This document shows positions 11,919 to 22,416 of a stretch of 64,000 bases of DNA, piece by piece; the first letter of the stretch is position 1, and each line of letters opens with the position of its first letter. Below the pieces are notes generated by a model that saw only the letters and a list, made by a program, of their open reading frames with translations, was not told where the DNA came from and did not search any database. Both the position numbers and the translations under genes were made by a program. The DNA comes from Rosellinia necatrix (Eukaryota > Ascomycota > Sordariomycetes > Xylariales > Xylariaceae): assembly GCA_021209875.1 (NCBI GenBank), contig JAGYVD010000003.1, positions 3,472,001 through 3,536,000 of the forward strand. The letters are read 5' to 3'.

Positions 11919-13301
11919 ATGATGCGATCGCTTCTCATTCTCGCGGCTGGTGGCTACGCGAGCCTAGCCAGCGCTTACACGGGCACGAGCGTCTCGACGC
12001 AAAGCACCGTCCAGTGTTCGACGGCGTACGGCTCAGGCGATATGGCTCCTACGCCTATCCCGACCTCCAGCGCCATCTCGGTGACGTCCTCGCTCTTCAC
12101 GTCACCGGCCACCACGATCCCGACGGGCTACACCAGAGTCACCGACGAGATCGTCACGACGACGCAACACACGTCGCTTGTGGTCACGGTAGTCCTAGCT
12201 ACGGTGACCTCGGGCATCGTGACGAACTACGTCAAGGAAGTTACCACCATCGCGACGGCCACATGGCCGGTGACGACGTGCACAAACGGCGTCGATCCGA
12301 AGACGGTGACAAAGTACACGGGGACGTATACCCCCGTTCCGGGACAGGCGACGGCTCTGCCCGAGTCCTACCCGACTCAAGTCTTCTGTAGTATGTTTTT
12401 TTTCCCTTTCTTTTATATATATATATATATATATAACTTGTCCCCATATCCTTCACGAACCTACAGGAAATATGTATACCGAAAACTGTAACTTTGTTAA
12501 TGTATGGATCTGGTAGCAACGTCGGTCACTTCGTTCGTCCATCTCTTCCCCACGGTGACGGCCACGACCTACGGTACGATCCACACGACGCCTACTAGCG
12601 TCGTCTACGACTACACGACGACTTCGACCTCGACTCTGACTTACTTAACCGTGACGACACCTTCAGCGACTGTCACCAGCACTATCATCTCGTACGTGGA
12701 GACCGGCCATGCCGAGCCCACCAGGATCGCGTGCGAGTCCGAGGTCACGAAGACTTTTGACGCCCGTTGTTCGCCCGTAAGTTTGTATCTCAACCCCTTT
12801 TAAAAATATATATATATATATACCCCCTCATCCTATGAATAGAGACCTGGAGAGATGGCGTTACCAGAAAAAAAATCATCACCACTCACTTCATCCCGAC
12901 ATCAAAAACCCAAGATGAAATAGAGATAGAGATAGAGATAAGAGATAGAGAGAGAGAGAGAGAGTAGAGAGCTAATAGTTCCCTCACAGACGAACCTTAT
13001 CTCTGACCACGAGGGAATCGGCCTCGTGTCCGGGCGGTACAACGCTAACGTGACGGTGGTGTATACGCGGGACCAGCCGTACGGCTCGGACCCGACCGAG
13101 TGCTGCCAGCTCTGCCTCGACAACGAGGGCTGCGGCGCCTCCATGTGGGGCCCCTACGAGACCTGCGGCCTCTACTACCACGGCGACCAGAGCGGCACGC
13201 CCCAGTGCGACTTCATCTTCACGTACGGCAGCGAGGAGAAGTATCCCGCCGGCCAGGGCATCATCGTGTCGAACGGATGCGGCACCGTGAATTATGAATG
13301 A
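11919..13301 (+). CDS. Secreted Ser/Thr-rich cell-surface protein with Cys-rich C-terminal module
   Basis: Proposed exons are 11919-12390, 12517-12776 and 12990-13301 (347 residues, frame kept at both joins). Residues 1-19 (MMRSLLILAAGGYASLASA) form a signal peptide; the second Met could also start. The middle (about 20-245) is very rich in Thr, Ser and Val, as in O-mannosylated wall proteins. The C-terminal roughly 100 residues contain a Cys cluster, CCQLCLDNEGCGASMW...CGLYY...CDF...GCG, resembling the PAN/apple-like or WSC-like modules of fungal surface proteins. A strict domain name would need a profile search. Both introns carry microsatellites: (TA)n in intron 1, and (TA)n plus GAGATA repeats in intron 2. 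The exon 1/2 join is the less certain one, because a nearer CAG acceptor leads to a stop. There is no GPI signal at the C-terminus, so it is probably soluble or wall-trapped. Confidence 0.75.
12410..12436. repeat. (TA)n microsatellite within intron 1 of surface-protein gene
   Basis: About ten TA units inside the intron 12391-12516. Confidence 0.9.
12806..12965. repeat. TA and GAGATA/GA microsatellites within intron 2
   Basis: A (TA)n run at about 12808-12822, then GAGATA units and GA units at about 12918-12963, all within intron 12777-12989. Read directly. Confidence 0.9.
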
Positions 13302-13852
13302 GTGCTTGCTTGCTTGTCCTTCATTGAAGTACTTTGCGCGCATGATGGGGTGGTGGGTTGGGCGTATATAACTCGATCTTGGCTTGTCTTCTGCAAGAGG
13401 TGTGTGTGTTAGGGCCAATTTTATATTATATCATAGGTACGCACGCAAAAGCGTTACCTAAATACCGTGTCTTTGAGCCTAAGATGCTGTGTACTAAGTA
13501 CAGTACCTAATTAGGTAGATACCAGGTAGGCAGGTAGGTAGGTAACTAGAGTAGGTTCCATGTATTGCTTCGTGCATATATATATAACTATACGTAACTA
13601 TAGTTATATATATATATAAGTTGGGTACTTACTACCTACCTGGTACGTACCTAGAACGGATACCTAGTGGTAGCGATAAGATAAGATATATATTCACGAG
13701 GAGCCTGGATATCACCACCATGCATCAAGACTGTCTGTCTGTCGCTCATTCGTTCACTACCTAACGCCAACAGTCCGTTGGCTGGCTCCAATTAGCCCCT
13801 CGCCATCCCAATCCAACGCCGCAGGGGCCTCAACAACTCCCATCGCTCCGCA
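13302..13852. other. Short intergenic region with TA-rich hairpin
   Basis: Contains AGGT/CCTA runs (13500-13550, 13630-13665) and the inverted repeat at 13576-13615. The ATP11 leader follows from about 13740. No gene is seen. Confidence 0.6.
13576..13615. repeat. Perfect 17-bp inverted repeat, 6-nt spacer
   Basis: The left arm 13576-13592 is the exact reverse complement of the right arm 13599-13615, with spacer CGTAAC. It is AT-rich and could extrude as a cruciform or fold in RNA. Confidence 0.9.
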
Positions 13853-14935
13853 ATGGCCGCGGCACGGCTCCCGACGACCCTGAGCCGCCGCCTCCTCCAG
13901 CGCAGCACCCGCCTCCTCCCCCCTCCGCCGGGCCAGACCCAGCAGCGGCGCTGGGCGCAGGTGCACGACGTCCGGTTCCTGGCGACGACGCAGGCGCCGC
14001 GGAACATCGCCGAGAAGTACCGCGAGAAGCTCGAGCGCAAGGCGCGGGCCGAGGGGCTCCGCGATGCCGGCGAGCTCCGGGCCGCCTACGCCGACCGCAT
14101 CCAGGAGCTGAGGAGGAAAGACAGCGTCACGGTCCCGGGGCTGGACGCTCTCCTCGCCGATGAAGAACCGCAGGCCGCTGCCGCCGCCGCCGACGTCCCG
14201 AAGCAATTCCCAACGACGACGACAACGACAACGACAACAACAACATACCCCACCACGCGCTCGAGCGGCGCCGCCGTGAAGCCGCTCTCCGATATCCTCG
14301 ACCTGCCCAGGGCGCGCCTGCTCCCGGAGCACGAGCTCTCGGTGATCTGGCGGCTGCGGAACGCGGCGTCGTCGGGGTCGCTGTGCGCCGTGATCCCGAC
14401 GGCGACGTGGCGCGGCCTCGAGCGGACGGCGCGCGCGCACCCGGCCTTCGTGCTGCCCGTGCCGCGCCCCGGGCAGGGCGCCGAGATCCACTTCCTGCAG
14501 TGGGTGTTCGACGCCGCCTCCGGCACCGCCACCGTCCTCTTCACCCAGCTGGCCGAGTTCAAGGCCCGCGGCGAGTGGGCCCAGCCGCACACGAGCGTCA
14601 CGCACTACGTCGACTACGGCGACGGCGACCGGGGCCGGGACTGGGACCGGGAAGGGGAAGGGGAGGGGAAAGGGAAAGGGAAAGGGGACGAGCCGGTGGT
14701 GGGCCTCTCGCACGAGGCGAACCAGGGCCTCGTCCTCATGGCCGGCAACGTCGTCTCGGGCCGCGGCGCCTCCGTCGACGACGCCCGCTGGCTCGTCATG
14801 CTCCTCCAGCGCTTCTACGCCGACGACGGCCGCGGCGGGGACCCCGCCAAGAGGCGTCTGCTCGCCGAGTTCGCCAAGGGCGACGGCAACTTCTCCGTCG
14901 AGCGGTTGCTCGAGGAGAGCGAGAAACTCGCTTAA
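13853..14935 (+). CDS. atp11: Mitochondrial F1-ATPase assembly factor Atp11
   Basis: A chaperone that binds free F1 beta subunits in the mitochondrial matrix before assembly of the ATP synthase. It is a single exon of 360 residues. The N-terminus (MAAARLPTTLSRRLLQRSTR) is a mitochondrial presequence. The segment PRNIAEKYREKLERKARAEG and the core from about residue 143 (LSDILDLPRARLLPEHELSVIWRLR, then HFLQWVFD, VLFTQLAEFKARGEWAQPHTSVTHYVD and HEANQGLVLMAGNV) match the ATP11 family. Two low-complexity insertions interrupt it: a Thr tract near residues 121-132, and a Gly/Glu/Lys tract (GEGEGKGKGKG) near 264-276. The coding sequence is strikingly GC-rich, which creates long antisense shadow frames, including a 318-codon one. 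The length is slightly above yeast Atp11 because of the insertions. Confidence 0.92.
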   Translation: MAAARLPTTLSRRLLQRSTRLLPPPPGQTQQRRWAQVHDVRFLATTQAPRNIAEKYREKLERKARAEGLRDAGELRAAYADRIQELRRKDSVTVPGLDALLADEEPQAAAAAADVPKQFPTTTTTTTTTTTYPTTRSSGAAVKPLSDILDLPRARLLPEHELSVIWRLRNAASSGSLCAVIPTATWRGLERTARAHPAFVLPVPRPGQGAEIHFLQWVFDAASGTATVLFTQLAEFKARGEWAQPHTSVTHYVDYGDGDRGRDWDREGEGEGKGKGKGDEPVVGLSHEANQGLVLMAGNVVSGRGASVDDARWLVMLLQRFYADDGRGGDPAKRRLLAEFAKGDGNFSVERLLEESEKLA

Positions 14936-15653
14936 GGGGAGATCCTATCCTTCACTCACACTCGAATGGACGAGCGGCTTGAGTAGGTCAGCATGCCGGC
15001 CGGGGAGCGGGGAGAGTCGGAGGGTCGGCGAGCGTGCTAGCTGCTCTGCATCCGTTTTACGTGCTCGAACCTACCGCGGGACACGTCACAAGCTCGGGAA
15101 CCATGATGGGGTGTGACCGCGGTTAGGAGATGGCGGTATCTATATGCATACACGCATGAATGTACGATGGCGTTTGTATTCAAGTGTGCACATTTACAAG
15201 CTTATCGGCTCATAGACTTTTCCAGGGGCTTATCTCTATGCCAGACAGTGGCAATGCCCCCATTTTGTCCTCTAGACGACACCAGATGTACGATTTACGT
15301 GCTTTGCGACAGGAGGAAACCTCGGAAACTTAGCATCATGAAGATCTAAACGATAGAGGGACGTGGTTATGAAGACTTATATTACATCTAGCAATACTTG
15401 GCCATTTGCATGAATGGCTAAAATAAAATAGACCTGCCAAATAGGCGGTGTTCTAATTCGTCGGGTATCCAATCTTTGCGCTAAAGGTCGACCGACCACT
15501 CCGAGATTTGGGTTGTAGCTGTCGCTCTTGCTTATGTAGCATACGCTTGAACACGAGGAAGAAAAAAAGCCTCGGAAATCCAACGCAGGGCCTTGTCTTC
15601 TCGATACGTCTTCATCGTATACGCTTTGCATGCCTCAGTGGTAGCAAGCTTTA
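14936..15653. other. Convergent intergenic region between atp11 and ligase gene
   Basis: 3' flanks of two convergent genes. No supported gene, RNA or notable repeat is seen. Confidence 0.55.
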
Positions 15654-17663
15654 TCACAGCTTCGCCCCCGCTGCGCGATCCTCGGCTTTGGCTCGCTCTT
15701 TCAGGACCCGGCGGAGAAGTTTCCCGCTCGCGTTCTTGGGTATCTCGTCAATAAACCGAACACCACCGCGGAGCTTTTTGTGCTCAGCAACGCGGTTGCC
15801 GACCCATGCAACGATCTCCTCTGCCTTGGCATCATCGCCAGGCACACCCGGCTTGAGAACTAAATACGCACGTGGAACTTCCGTTTCCCGAACCCGATCA
15901 TGGGCCGGGATTACGCAAGCGTCTGCGACATCGTTGTGACCTTGTAATATGCCTTCGAGCTCTGCAGGTGCTACCTGAAATCCCTCTGTTCCCCTCGTAT
16001 TAGCTTTTCGGCTCAGTCGCCTTGACATTTACTTGGCTTCTCTTGTTTCTGGAGCCGTCATCCCCCCCTGCACAAGGGCCATATTTTGTCGGGATAAAGA
16101 GGCTGGACTGGGGGCCAACAAAAGAACGTCATACTTACTATATTTTATTAACTCCTTCAGTCTGTCTGTGATGTACAGGTTACCTTTGGGGTCGAAATAT
16201 CCAATATCGCCAGTCTTGAAGTAGCCGTCCGGGCTGAAGGTTTCTCCTTGCAAATCCGGGCGGTTAAGATAGCCGGGGAAGACATTGGGGCCTTTCACCC
16301 ATAGCTCACCCTCTTCATTGGCCAGCATCTCTTTTCCTTCTAGGTCGACAATCTTGGCCTCAATGTTTGGCAATAACTTGCCCGCAGAGCCGTTATGCCG
16401 CTTCCAATCGAAGATTACGCCCTTTGTGAGCGTCGGCGAAGTCTCGGAGAGCCCATAGCCTTGCATGATGGGGATCGTTAGCCGATCCCACACCATTTCC
16501 ACCAGATCGCGGCCTAACGGCGCGGCGCCTGAGTTCATGAATTTGACGGTTGAAAGATCGTATTTTGAGACCGCGGGGTTCTTTGCCAATGCTAATACCA
16601 CCGGCGGTGGAATCGATGCAAATGTGATTCCGTATTCCTGGATCGCCTGGCATGCCCTTTCCAGCTCAAACTTAGGAAGAATTATCGTCGGTATCCCCAT
16701 GCGTATTCCTGCGAGTGCAATACATGTGAGGCCCTACAGCTTAGTTAGCCAGCCCTTCCCCATTGAGCTGAGTAGAGAGCTGGGGAGCAGAGACTATGGC
16801 ACTTACATAAACGTGGAAGAACGGCAAGATAGCTAATTGCTTGTCACCTTTCCCATCCAGTCCGCCGGAATGGTAAAGGCCATTAAACCTATCGATAAAC
16901 TCCAGCTGGGCGATGTTGGCGACAATGTTGAAATGCGTCAACTGAACTCCCTTTGGCAACCCGGTTGTACCCGATGAATACACCAAAAAGGCAAGATCCT
17001 TCTTCGGATCGACACGAGTTGGTCCAGAGCTGAAAGCCCCCAGGAAGCCAGTGTGCTTGATTTCAGTGAAGTGTTTGAATTTGCCGCTGGGGTCGCGCCC
17101 GTCGCCGAGGAGAATGATGCGGTCTTCTGGCATGCCAATAGCGCGCGCTGCCTCGCGTGCGACAGACAGCATTGGCAGCTGGGTAACGATACCCTTGGCG
17201 CCCGAATCCTTCATCTGGAAGGCAAGCTCCTTGGCTGTATATGTTGGGTTGGCGGTGCTGGCGGCGCCTCCGGCGTAGTGGACGCCGAAGAAGACAGCGG
17301 CATAGTCGACATTGTTAGGAGTGAAAAAGCCCAGCACGTCGCCCTTCTTGAAAGCCCACTGTGAGCGTAAGCCGCGACCAAACTCGGTGGCGGTGTTCTT
17401 GACCTGTAGCCAGGTATACGAGCGTTTTGTACCCTCGTCTATGTATATTTCTAGATGCTAGTCAATATACTAAGACACCTCCATGTCGATGACGGCCGCA
17501 ACGCTGCTCAATGCGGCTGGCCGGCTTCGGTCGGATGCAAGGGCAGTCGGTCTGGCTAGTTACCTTTATTATCAGGCCATGGCCTGTCGTTTCTCTCAAA
17601 CAGATACGTCCATAAATCGACATTGGGGATGTCAATGTCTCCGTGTAACGATTTCACAGGCAT
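15654..17663 (-). CDS. 4-coumarate:CoA ligase-like acyl-CoA synthetase, peroxisomal (PTS1)
   Basis: An ANL-superfamily adenylating enzyme that forms acyl- or aryl-CoA thioesters via an acyl-AMP. On the minus strand, the exons are 17564-17663, 16807-17450, 16139-16733 and 15654-15985, all in frame, giving 556 residues. Visible motifs are the P-loop YSSGTTGLPKG at about 191-201, GYGLSETSPT at 340-349, YFKTGDIGY at 419-427, ITDRLKELIKYKGFQVAP at about 436-453, and PKNASGKLLRR with the C-terminal catalytic Lys535. The last three residues AKL are a canonical PTS1, so import into peroxisomes is expected. The start MPVKSLHGDIDIPNVDLWTYLF fits the family N-terminus. The substrate cannot be read from sequence; medium/long-chain fatty acids, hydroxycinnamates or secondary-metabolite acids are all possible. 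No other biosynthetic genes flank it. Confidence 0.92.
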
Positions 17664-18552
17664 GCTGGCGGCGTGGTGGTAGGAACGATGCTACTCTAGC
17701 AAAATGCTTAGTAAGGCAAGGTTGCAATGGGTAACTCTCGAGGTTCCGAGTGCTTTCTTAAAAAGGTGACGCTTTATAACGACTGGCCATGCCGTGTTTG
17801 AGACGCTAGCCGTAAGCTCGGAATCCCATGACCTCAGTGTACCTGGGTACCTGTATATGTGTGACAGCCTACCTGGTTACTAACCTAAATACACTATACC
17901 CGGCCATTTTCTTGGAAAGAGGCCGAGAGCCACGATCCTCCCAGCCACGTTCTTTCTCGTTGGATGTGGCCGACCCGGCGGTTTGCAGCGGGATCGGCTT
18001 TCGCGCTTGACCTCGGGGCCCCAGATAAAGCTAGCCTCCCTGGGTTAACGTTAGTATGATACGGGTATAGAGGTGGGGTGCCTCCGCCCACTAATCTAGG
18101 TACCGATGAGCTAAACATCGAGAGATATCAATCCCTGACCTGAGACTCCGGGAGTCCGTCTCCATAACCTCGGCAGGAGACCCCTATTTGCTCTCAGGCC
18201 CACCGCAGTCTCGTCGTGGCTAGCAGAGCATTCCTACGTTTCCTCAACAAGACTAGACAAGAAAGGCTGGAAAGAACAAGAAAATAGAAACAAAGGAAAA
18301 AGGAAAAAGGAATAAGGAAAAAGAAAAAATAATCAAAATAAAAATAGTAAATAATAAGAAAACCTACGACGCGTAAAGAGAGAGATAGAGTGGGAGGTAG
18401 TAGCCGTGAACCCCTTTTTGTCATGTAACTCATATGTTATCCCAAGACTCGTGAACCGACCTGCGAATACACTGTCTAGATACACCGGAACTTCCCGGTC
18501 TCGTTCCAATTCGAATTAATCTTGTTGTTTTGAATGCAGACCTTCGTCGTCA
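17664..18552. other. Intergenic region between two minus-strand genes
   Basis: Promoter side of the ligase gene and 3' flank of the lipase gene. An A-rich tract with AGGAAAAAGGAATAAGG-type repeats lies at about 18280-18360. No gene is supported. Confidence 0.55.
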
Positions 18553-20772
18553 TTAAGGCGAGTCGCTGCTAGACTGCTCTACTTCTTCCACGTTTCTCTT
18601 CGCATCCGGAGGCGCCCAAGGCGTGACGGACTCGCACCCCGTCGGGACCCTGCACTGATCTCTGATATGGCACGTCTGCCACAGCACTTCCCGGAGTTCC
18701 GTGAACACCTGGCTAACTGCGTCCATTGCCCATATGACGTCCAGGTGCTCGTATTCAGGTATAACTTTGCTGTGGACGACTTTGACGTGTGGCTCCCTGC
18801 CTCGATCAAACCGGCGGAGGAGCCTCTCTCCATTAACTAATTCGTCGCTCCCGGCTACCCACAGGGCAAATGGCGGGACCTTCTCATTATACCACGCAGT
18901 CGATCCCTTAGTTTTCCGTCTCGACGGTTCTGTCGGCGGTTGCCGTGAGTCAGGGTTATCCTGCCGGTGATGCAAATGACGAGGGTGGGCCAGGGGGCCA
19001 TCCGTCTCGCCTTCTCCGTCTTCCCTCTCTTCAGAGCGCCATTCCTCCTTGGTAGAGAGGATGCACTTGTGCTTCGCAAAACACTCTCTCCCGAGCCACC
19101 AGCGCATCGATTCGGCGCTGACATAGACAGGGGCGAACTGAAACATACGATTCTTCAGTCCGCGATCCCAGCGCGCGTCGGTCCAGTCAAAAAGGAAAGA
19201 GAAGACTTTGTACCCAAGCCAGCCGTAGACACGGGGGTTTAAGATAGAATGCATAGTCATCATGATGGGGATGAATGCGTGAATGCCAAACACCATGCGG
19301 AAGAGAGCTGGCGATATCATCCGCATGAATTTGAAATACATCTTGCCAATTAGAGGACCCGCATAGGCGGCCGGCGCAAGAGCACAAAACACGGTGAGCC
19401 TTTCGCCTAGCTCCGGGCGTTGTTCCTTTGCAAGAGCCACGAATGCTTCTGTCGTGCCTTGAGAATGCGCGACCAAGCCGATCTTCTCGAAGCCCGTCTC
19501 GTGAAGGACTCGTGATACTAGAGCCGACAAGTCGAATATCCCCATCTGCCGAATGTTCCAACACCACATCCGCGGGTCTGAATAATCCAAGAGTATATGC
19601 TTGGGTTTGAAACCACATCTATTGTTGCCCAGCCAGACATCATACCCTGATTTGCAGAGGTAGAAGGCGAGCGAATCGTCGTCGTTCACACAATATGCGC
19701 CAGCGCTCTGGAGCAGACCATGCATAAGGAGAACGGGAAACTTGGGTTTCCGGCTGTGGATCGGGCCTTGGAGCCGTTTTCTAAATGCACCGACGAAGGG
19801 GTCTGGTCCCTGATGAGATCTGCGGGCCGCGTCGAGCTTTGTATATTCCCTTGGGTCGTAAATATGCCATAGATCGATAATGAAACCATCTTCTGTTTGC
19901 ACCTGGAACTCCTCCACGTCCAAGCCCACACGACGTGCATAGTACCCCACGTTGCAGACGATGGGGTCTGGGCCTCCTTCCGTAGGAATGAACCCGTCAT
20001 TGCCCAAGGGACACTCCTGGCCATCGTTACCACTGCTCGCCGATCTCCTCCTTTTCCATAACCTTTCCTGCTCTTTTCTCACGCTGCTCCGCCGAATCTC
20101 TTCTTCGTGGAACAGCCGCAAAGCATGAGGGTTCCGGAACGTAAGACGTAGCCATGTCCTCTTACACACTATAGGCACACTCGTGAATAAAGCCCCCATT
20201 ACTATCACGGATAGGAAACCGGCGCTGAGAAAGAATGATGAAAACCGGAACGTCCAGCATTGTAGATTACGGAGCAAGGACGGAGGGCCATATAGAGGAA
20301 GCGGCGGGAAGAGGGGGTGTGTATGTGATGGCGGCATGGATATCTTTGAGCTGCCAATGTCTTTTGGCGAGGCGTTGTCGCTCTCACGGAGAGGAAGCTT
20401 CGAAGGGGGCCTCGACGTCAACTTCCCTTCACTGTCACGAACTTGGGATACAAGTTCAGCTTCAGCTTTCTGACGGTCAGTATCCTGTCTTGGGGCTTCG
20501 CCCTTCAACTCGTCTCTCAGCACATTGAGTTCGTATGCCTCTTGGAGAGGCACAGTGGGCAGGCGGCTGCCACCGGCAGTGGCGATGACGGCATCATCTG
20601 GCGTGACGAACTTGGCCTCGACAGCGACTGAGTTGGGGTCGTCCAGGTTCAGAGGTCTATGAAGGGAAAGCTTCTCGGACTGGTTGGCAAAGCCGACAGC
20701 AGTCTTCGCAACCGGCGTGTTGGAAGACAGCGACGCAGATGGCTGCCCGCCTTTACCAATGCCCTTCTCCAT
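18553..20772 (-). CDS. Membrane-anchored acid lipase / steryl ester hydrolase
   Basis: An alpha/beta-hydrolase of the acid-lipase (abhydro-lipase) family, related to the yeast Tgl1/Yeh1/Yeh2 enzymes that cleave sterol esters or triacylglycerol at lipid droplets or membranes. It is a single exon of 739 residues from the ATG at 20772. An upstream in-frame ATG at 20904 would add a tail encoded by a TA-type microsatellite and is less likely. A hydrophilic N-terminus (1-170) precedes a transmembrane segment at about 175-203. The lipase N-domain then begins with the pattern VEEFQVQTEDGFIIDLWHI (about 286-304). The oxyanion region is HGLLQSAG (351-358). The nucleophile Ser437 lies in AHSQG, an A-for-G variant of GxSxG. 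Asp643 (GSDELV) and His676 (EYEHLDVIWA) complete the triad. A charged insert of about 60 residues at 575-635 is low complexity. The precise substrate is unknown. Confidence 0.88.
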   Translation of the reverse strand: MEKGIGKGGQPSASLSSNTPVAKTAVGFANQSEKLSLHRPLNLDDPNSVAVEAKFVTPDDAVIATAGGSRLPTVPLQEAYELNVLRDELKGEAPRQDTDRQKAEAELVSQVRDSEGKLTSRPPSKLPLRESDNASPKDIGSSKISMPPSHTHPLFPPLPLYGPPSLLRNLQCWTFRFSSFFLSAGFLSVIVMGALFTSVPIVCKRTWLRLTFRNPHALRLFHEEEIRRSSVRKEQERLWKRRRSASSGNDGQECPLGNDGFIPTEGGPDPIVCNVGYYARRVGLDVEEFQVQTEDGFIIDLWHIYDPREYTKLDAARRSHQGPDPFVGAFRKRLQGPIHSRKPKFPVLLMHGLLQSAGAYCVNDDDSLAFYLCKSGYDVWLGNNRCGFKPKHILLDYSDPRMWCWNIRQMGIFDLSALVSRVLHETGFEKIGLVAHSQGTTEAFVALAKEQRPELGERLTVFCALAPAAYAGPLIGKMYFKFMRMISPALFRMVFGIHAFIPIMMTMHSILNPRVYGWLGYKVFSFLFDWTDARWDRGLKNRMFQFAPVYVSAESMRWWLGRECFAKHKCILSTKEEWRSEEREDGEGETDGPLAHPRHLHHRQDNPDSRQPPTEPSRRKTKGSTAWYNEKVPPFALWVAGSDELVNGERLLRRFDRGREPHVKVVHSKVIPEYEHLDVIWAMDAVSQVFTELREVLWQTCHIRDQCRVPTGCESVTPWAPPDAKRNVEEVEQSSSDSP

Positions 20773-22416
20773 ATTACTGATATATATACATATATATTGT
20801 ATATATATCGCATATATATTGGATCTATATCGATGGCTCCGCGGAGAAAGCTGGAGCCCACTGGCGATGCTGGGGGGATGATATGGATACTTCGCCGACA
20901 GCACTCACTCTCACGCTTGACTGAATCTCGGGCCACCGCTGTATTCCCAAAGCAATGATAATGTGTAATGAAGGCGAAGTGTGGGAGGTGCTCGGAAGCC
21001 GCGTCACGGCCTCGGGACTGAGAGAGTCATAGACCAGCTGACCGTACAAAGCCGTGTTAAGACCAAATAAAAATTAAACTTTGTTCCCCTGCGCCGAGCC
21101 AAATCTTATAGTGTACGGCACAGGCTTAGACTCCCTATTTACAGGTGTCCAACTATCTAACCTACCTGGGTATCGGAAATTAAGCAACCTGTCTACCCTA
21201 CCTACCTACATATGTCCAAGAAAAGGGCCGATTTCCTAATAGGCGGATTATAAAAGGCACGCCGCTGGGTACGCGTCTAAGTTATAGAAAGCTGAGCAAT
21301 AACGGAACCATAGCCTCATACGTCACCTCCCTTGGTATATACCGCCTACCACTGTATTACCTACTATATAAATATTACCTGCTGTAATTGCTACCTACTA
21401 AATTACCTCCAGGTGATACATGGATAGGAGCGGTTTTGTGTAGCAGCAGTACGTGCCGGGGGCGGACCACCGACCTCGTATGCCAAGGTAAATAAATACT
21501 TACGGCAGCATGCATGTGATAGCCTCGAAATGCAATAGTGTCGCATGCTGCCGCCACATTAAAACGTCGAAATGCTCGCTAAGCTAAGAACAATATGACC
21601 ACGTGGGCGTGCGTGTAGGCACACTGCCCACCCAAATAACCAACATACGAGGTAGGTCAACATGAAAGAGCTCAGTCTTATTACAGCACATGTGCTTTGG
21701 ATTACTTATATGAACACAAAGAATAGAATTTTAATGCATCCCTAGCCTGGGGGCCTAACCTAGGAAGGTAATAAATAAGTTATAGTTACATTGCTACGAG
21801 TACCTAGCCTGCCCATAAGTAGATAGATACATACATCATATCATACACGTACAATAGGTAGTTAGTAACCGGAGAGCGCAAGAGGAGTGAGCACCGATAT
21901 CAGATACTAGGTAGGTGCTTGTACCATTAGCCTGAGCAGGACATAGTTGCATACTTAATTAAGTATGTACATACTGTATCTGTAGGGCACTTGGACTCCA
22001 CAACTGTGCCTTTACATCCGAGCTATACCGTTATCAGCCTATCACCGTGCCTCGGCCAATTTACAGTATATTCTTCGCAGGCTCGGTTCTTTACAGTACT
22101 ATGCCCGATCTAGGTAGTTACTTGGTAGTTGTTCCTGCATCTTGATCCATATGCTGCACTTCTACTTCCATTCGATAGGACGCCCGTTTCCGTTTCACTG
22201 TCCTCAAATTAGAATATTCGAACATTCCCCCCTCCTCCTCCTCTTTACATGTTCGGAGCCCGTTGTTCAATCTCATCTCCTAGGGCCACCATTCCGGCGA
22301 GGTTCGACCCAGCGCATCGCCTCTGGAGCTCGACAGTTTAGGGAATCGGACTGAGCCACCCGGTTGGCTGGGGGGCTGCAAGTTGCGCGCGCGCGAGAGA
22401 GAGAGAGGTGGCAGCC
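20773..22416. promoter_or_regulatory. Divergent intergenic/promoter region between lipase and pex6
   Basis: A 1.64-kb region between head-to-head genes, so it must hold both promoters. A TA-rich microsatellite lies just upstream of the lipase start (20775-20832). CT-rich DNA including CTC repeats (22230-22245) precedes pex6, followed by a GCGC/GA run at 22385-22407. AGGT/CCTA clusters occur at about 21190-21210. I see no specific operator that I can name. Confidence 0.5.

Noticed and set aside
13757..14713. 318-codon antisense frame across atp11
   Set aside because: Arg/Ala/Gly-rich translation caused by the high GC of the real atp11 gene on the other strand.
14383..14982. 199-codon + strand frame overlapping atp11
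   Set aside because: Out-of-frame shadow of atp11, Arg/Pro-rich.
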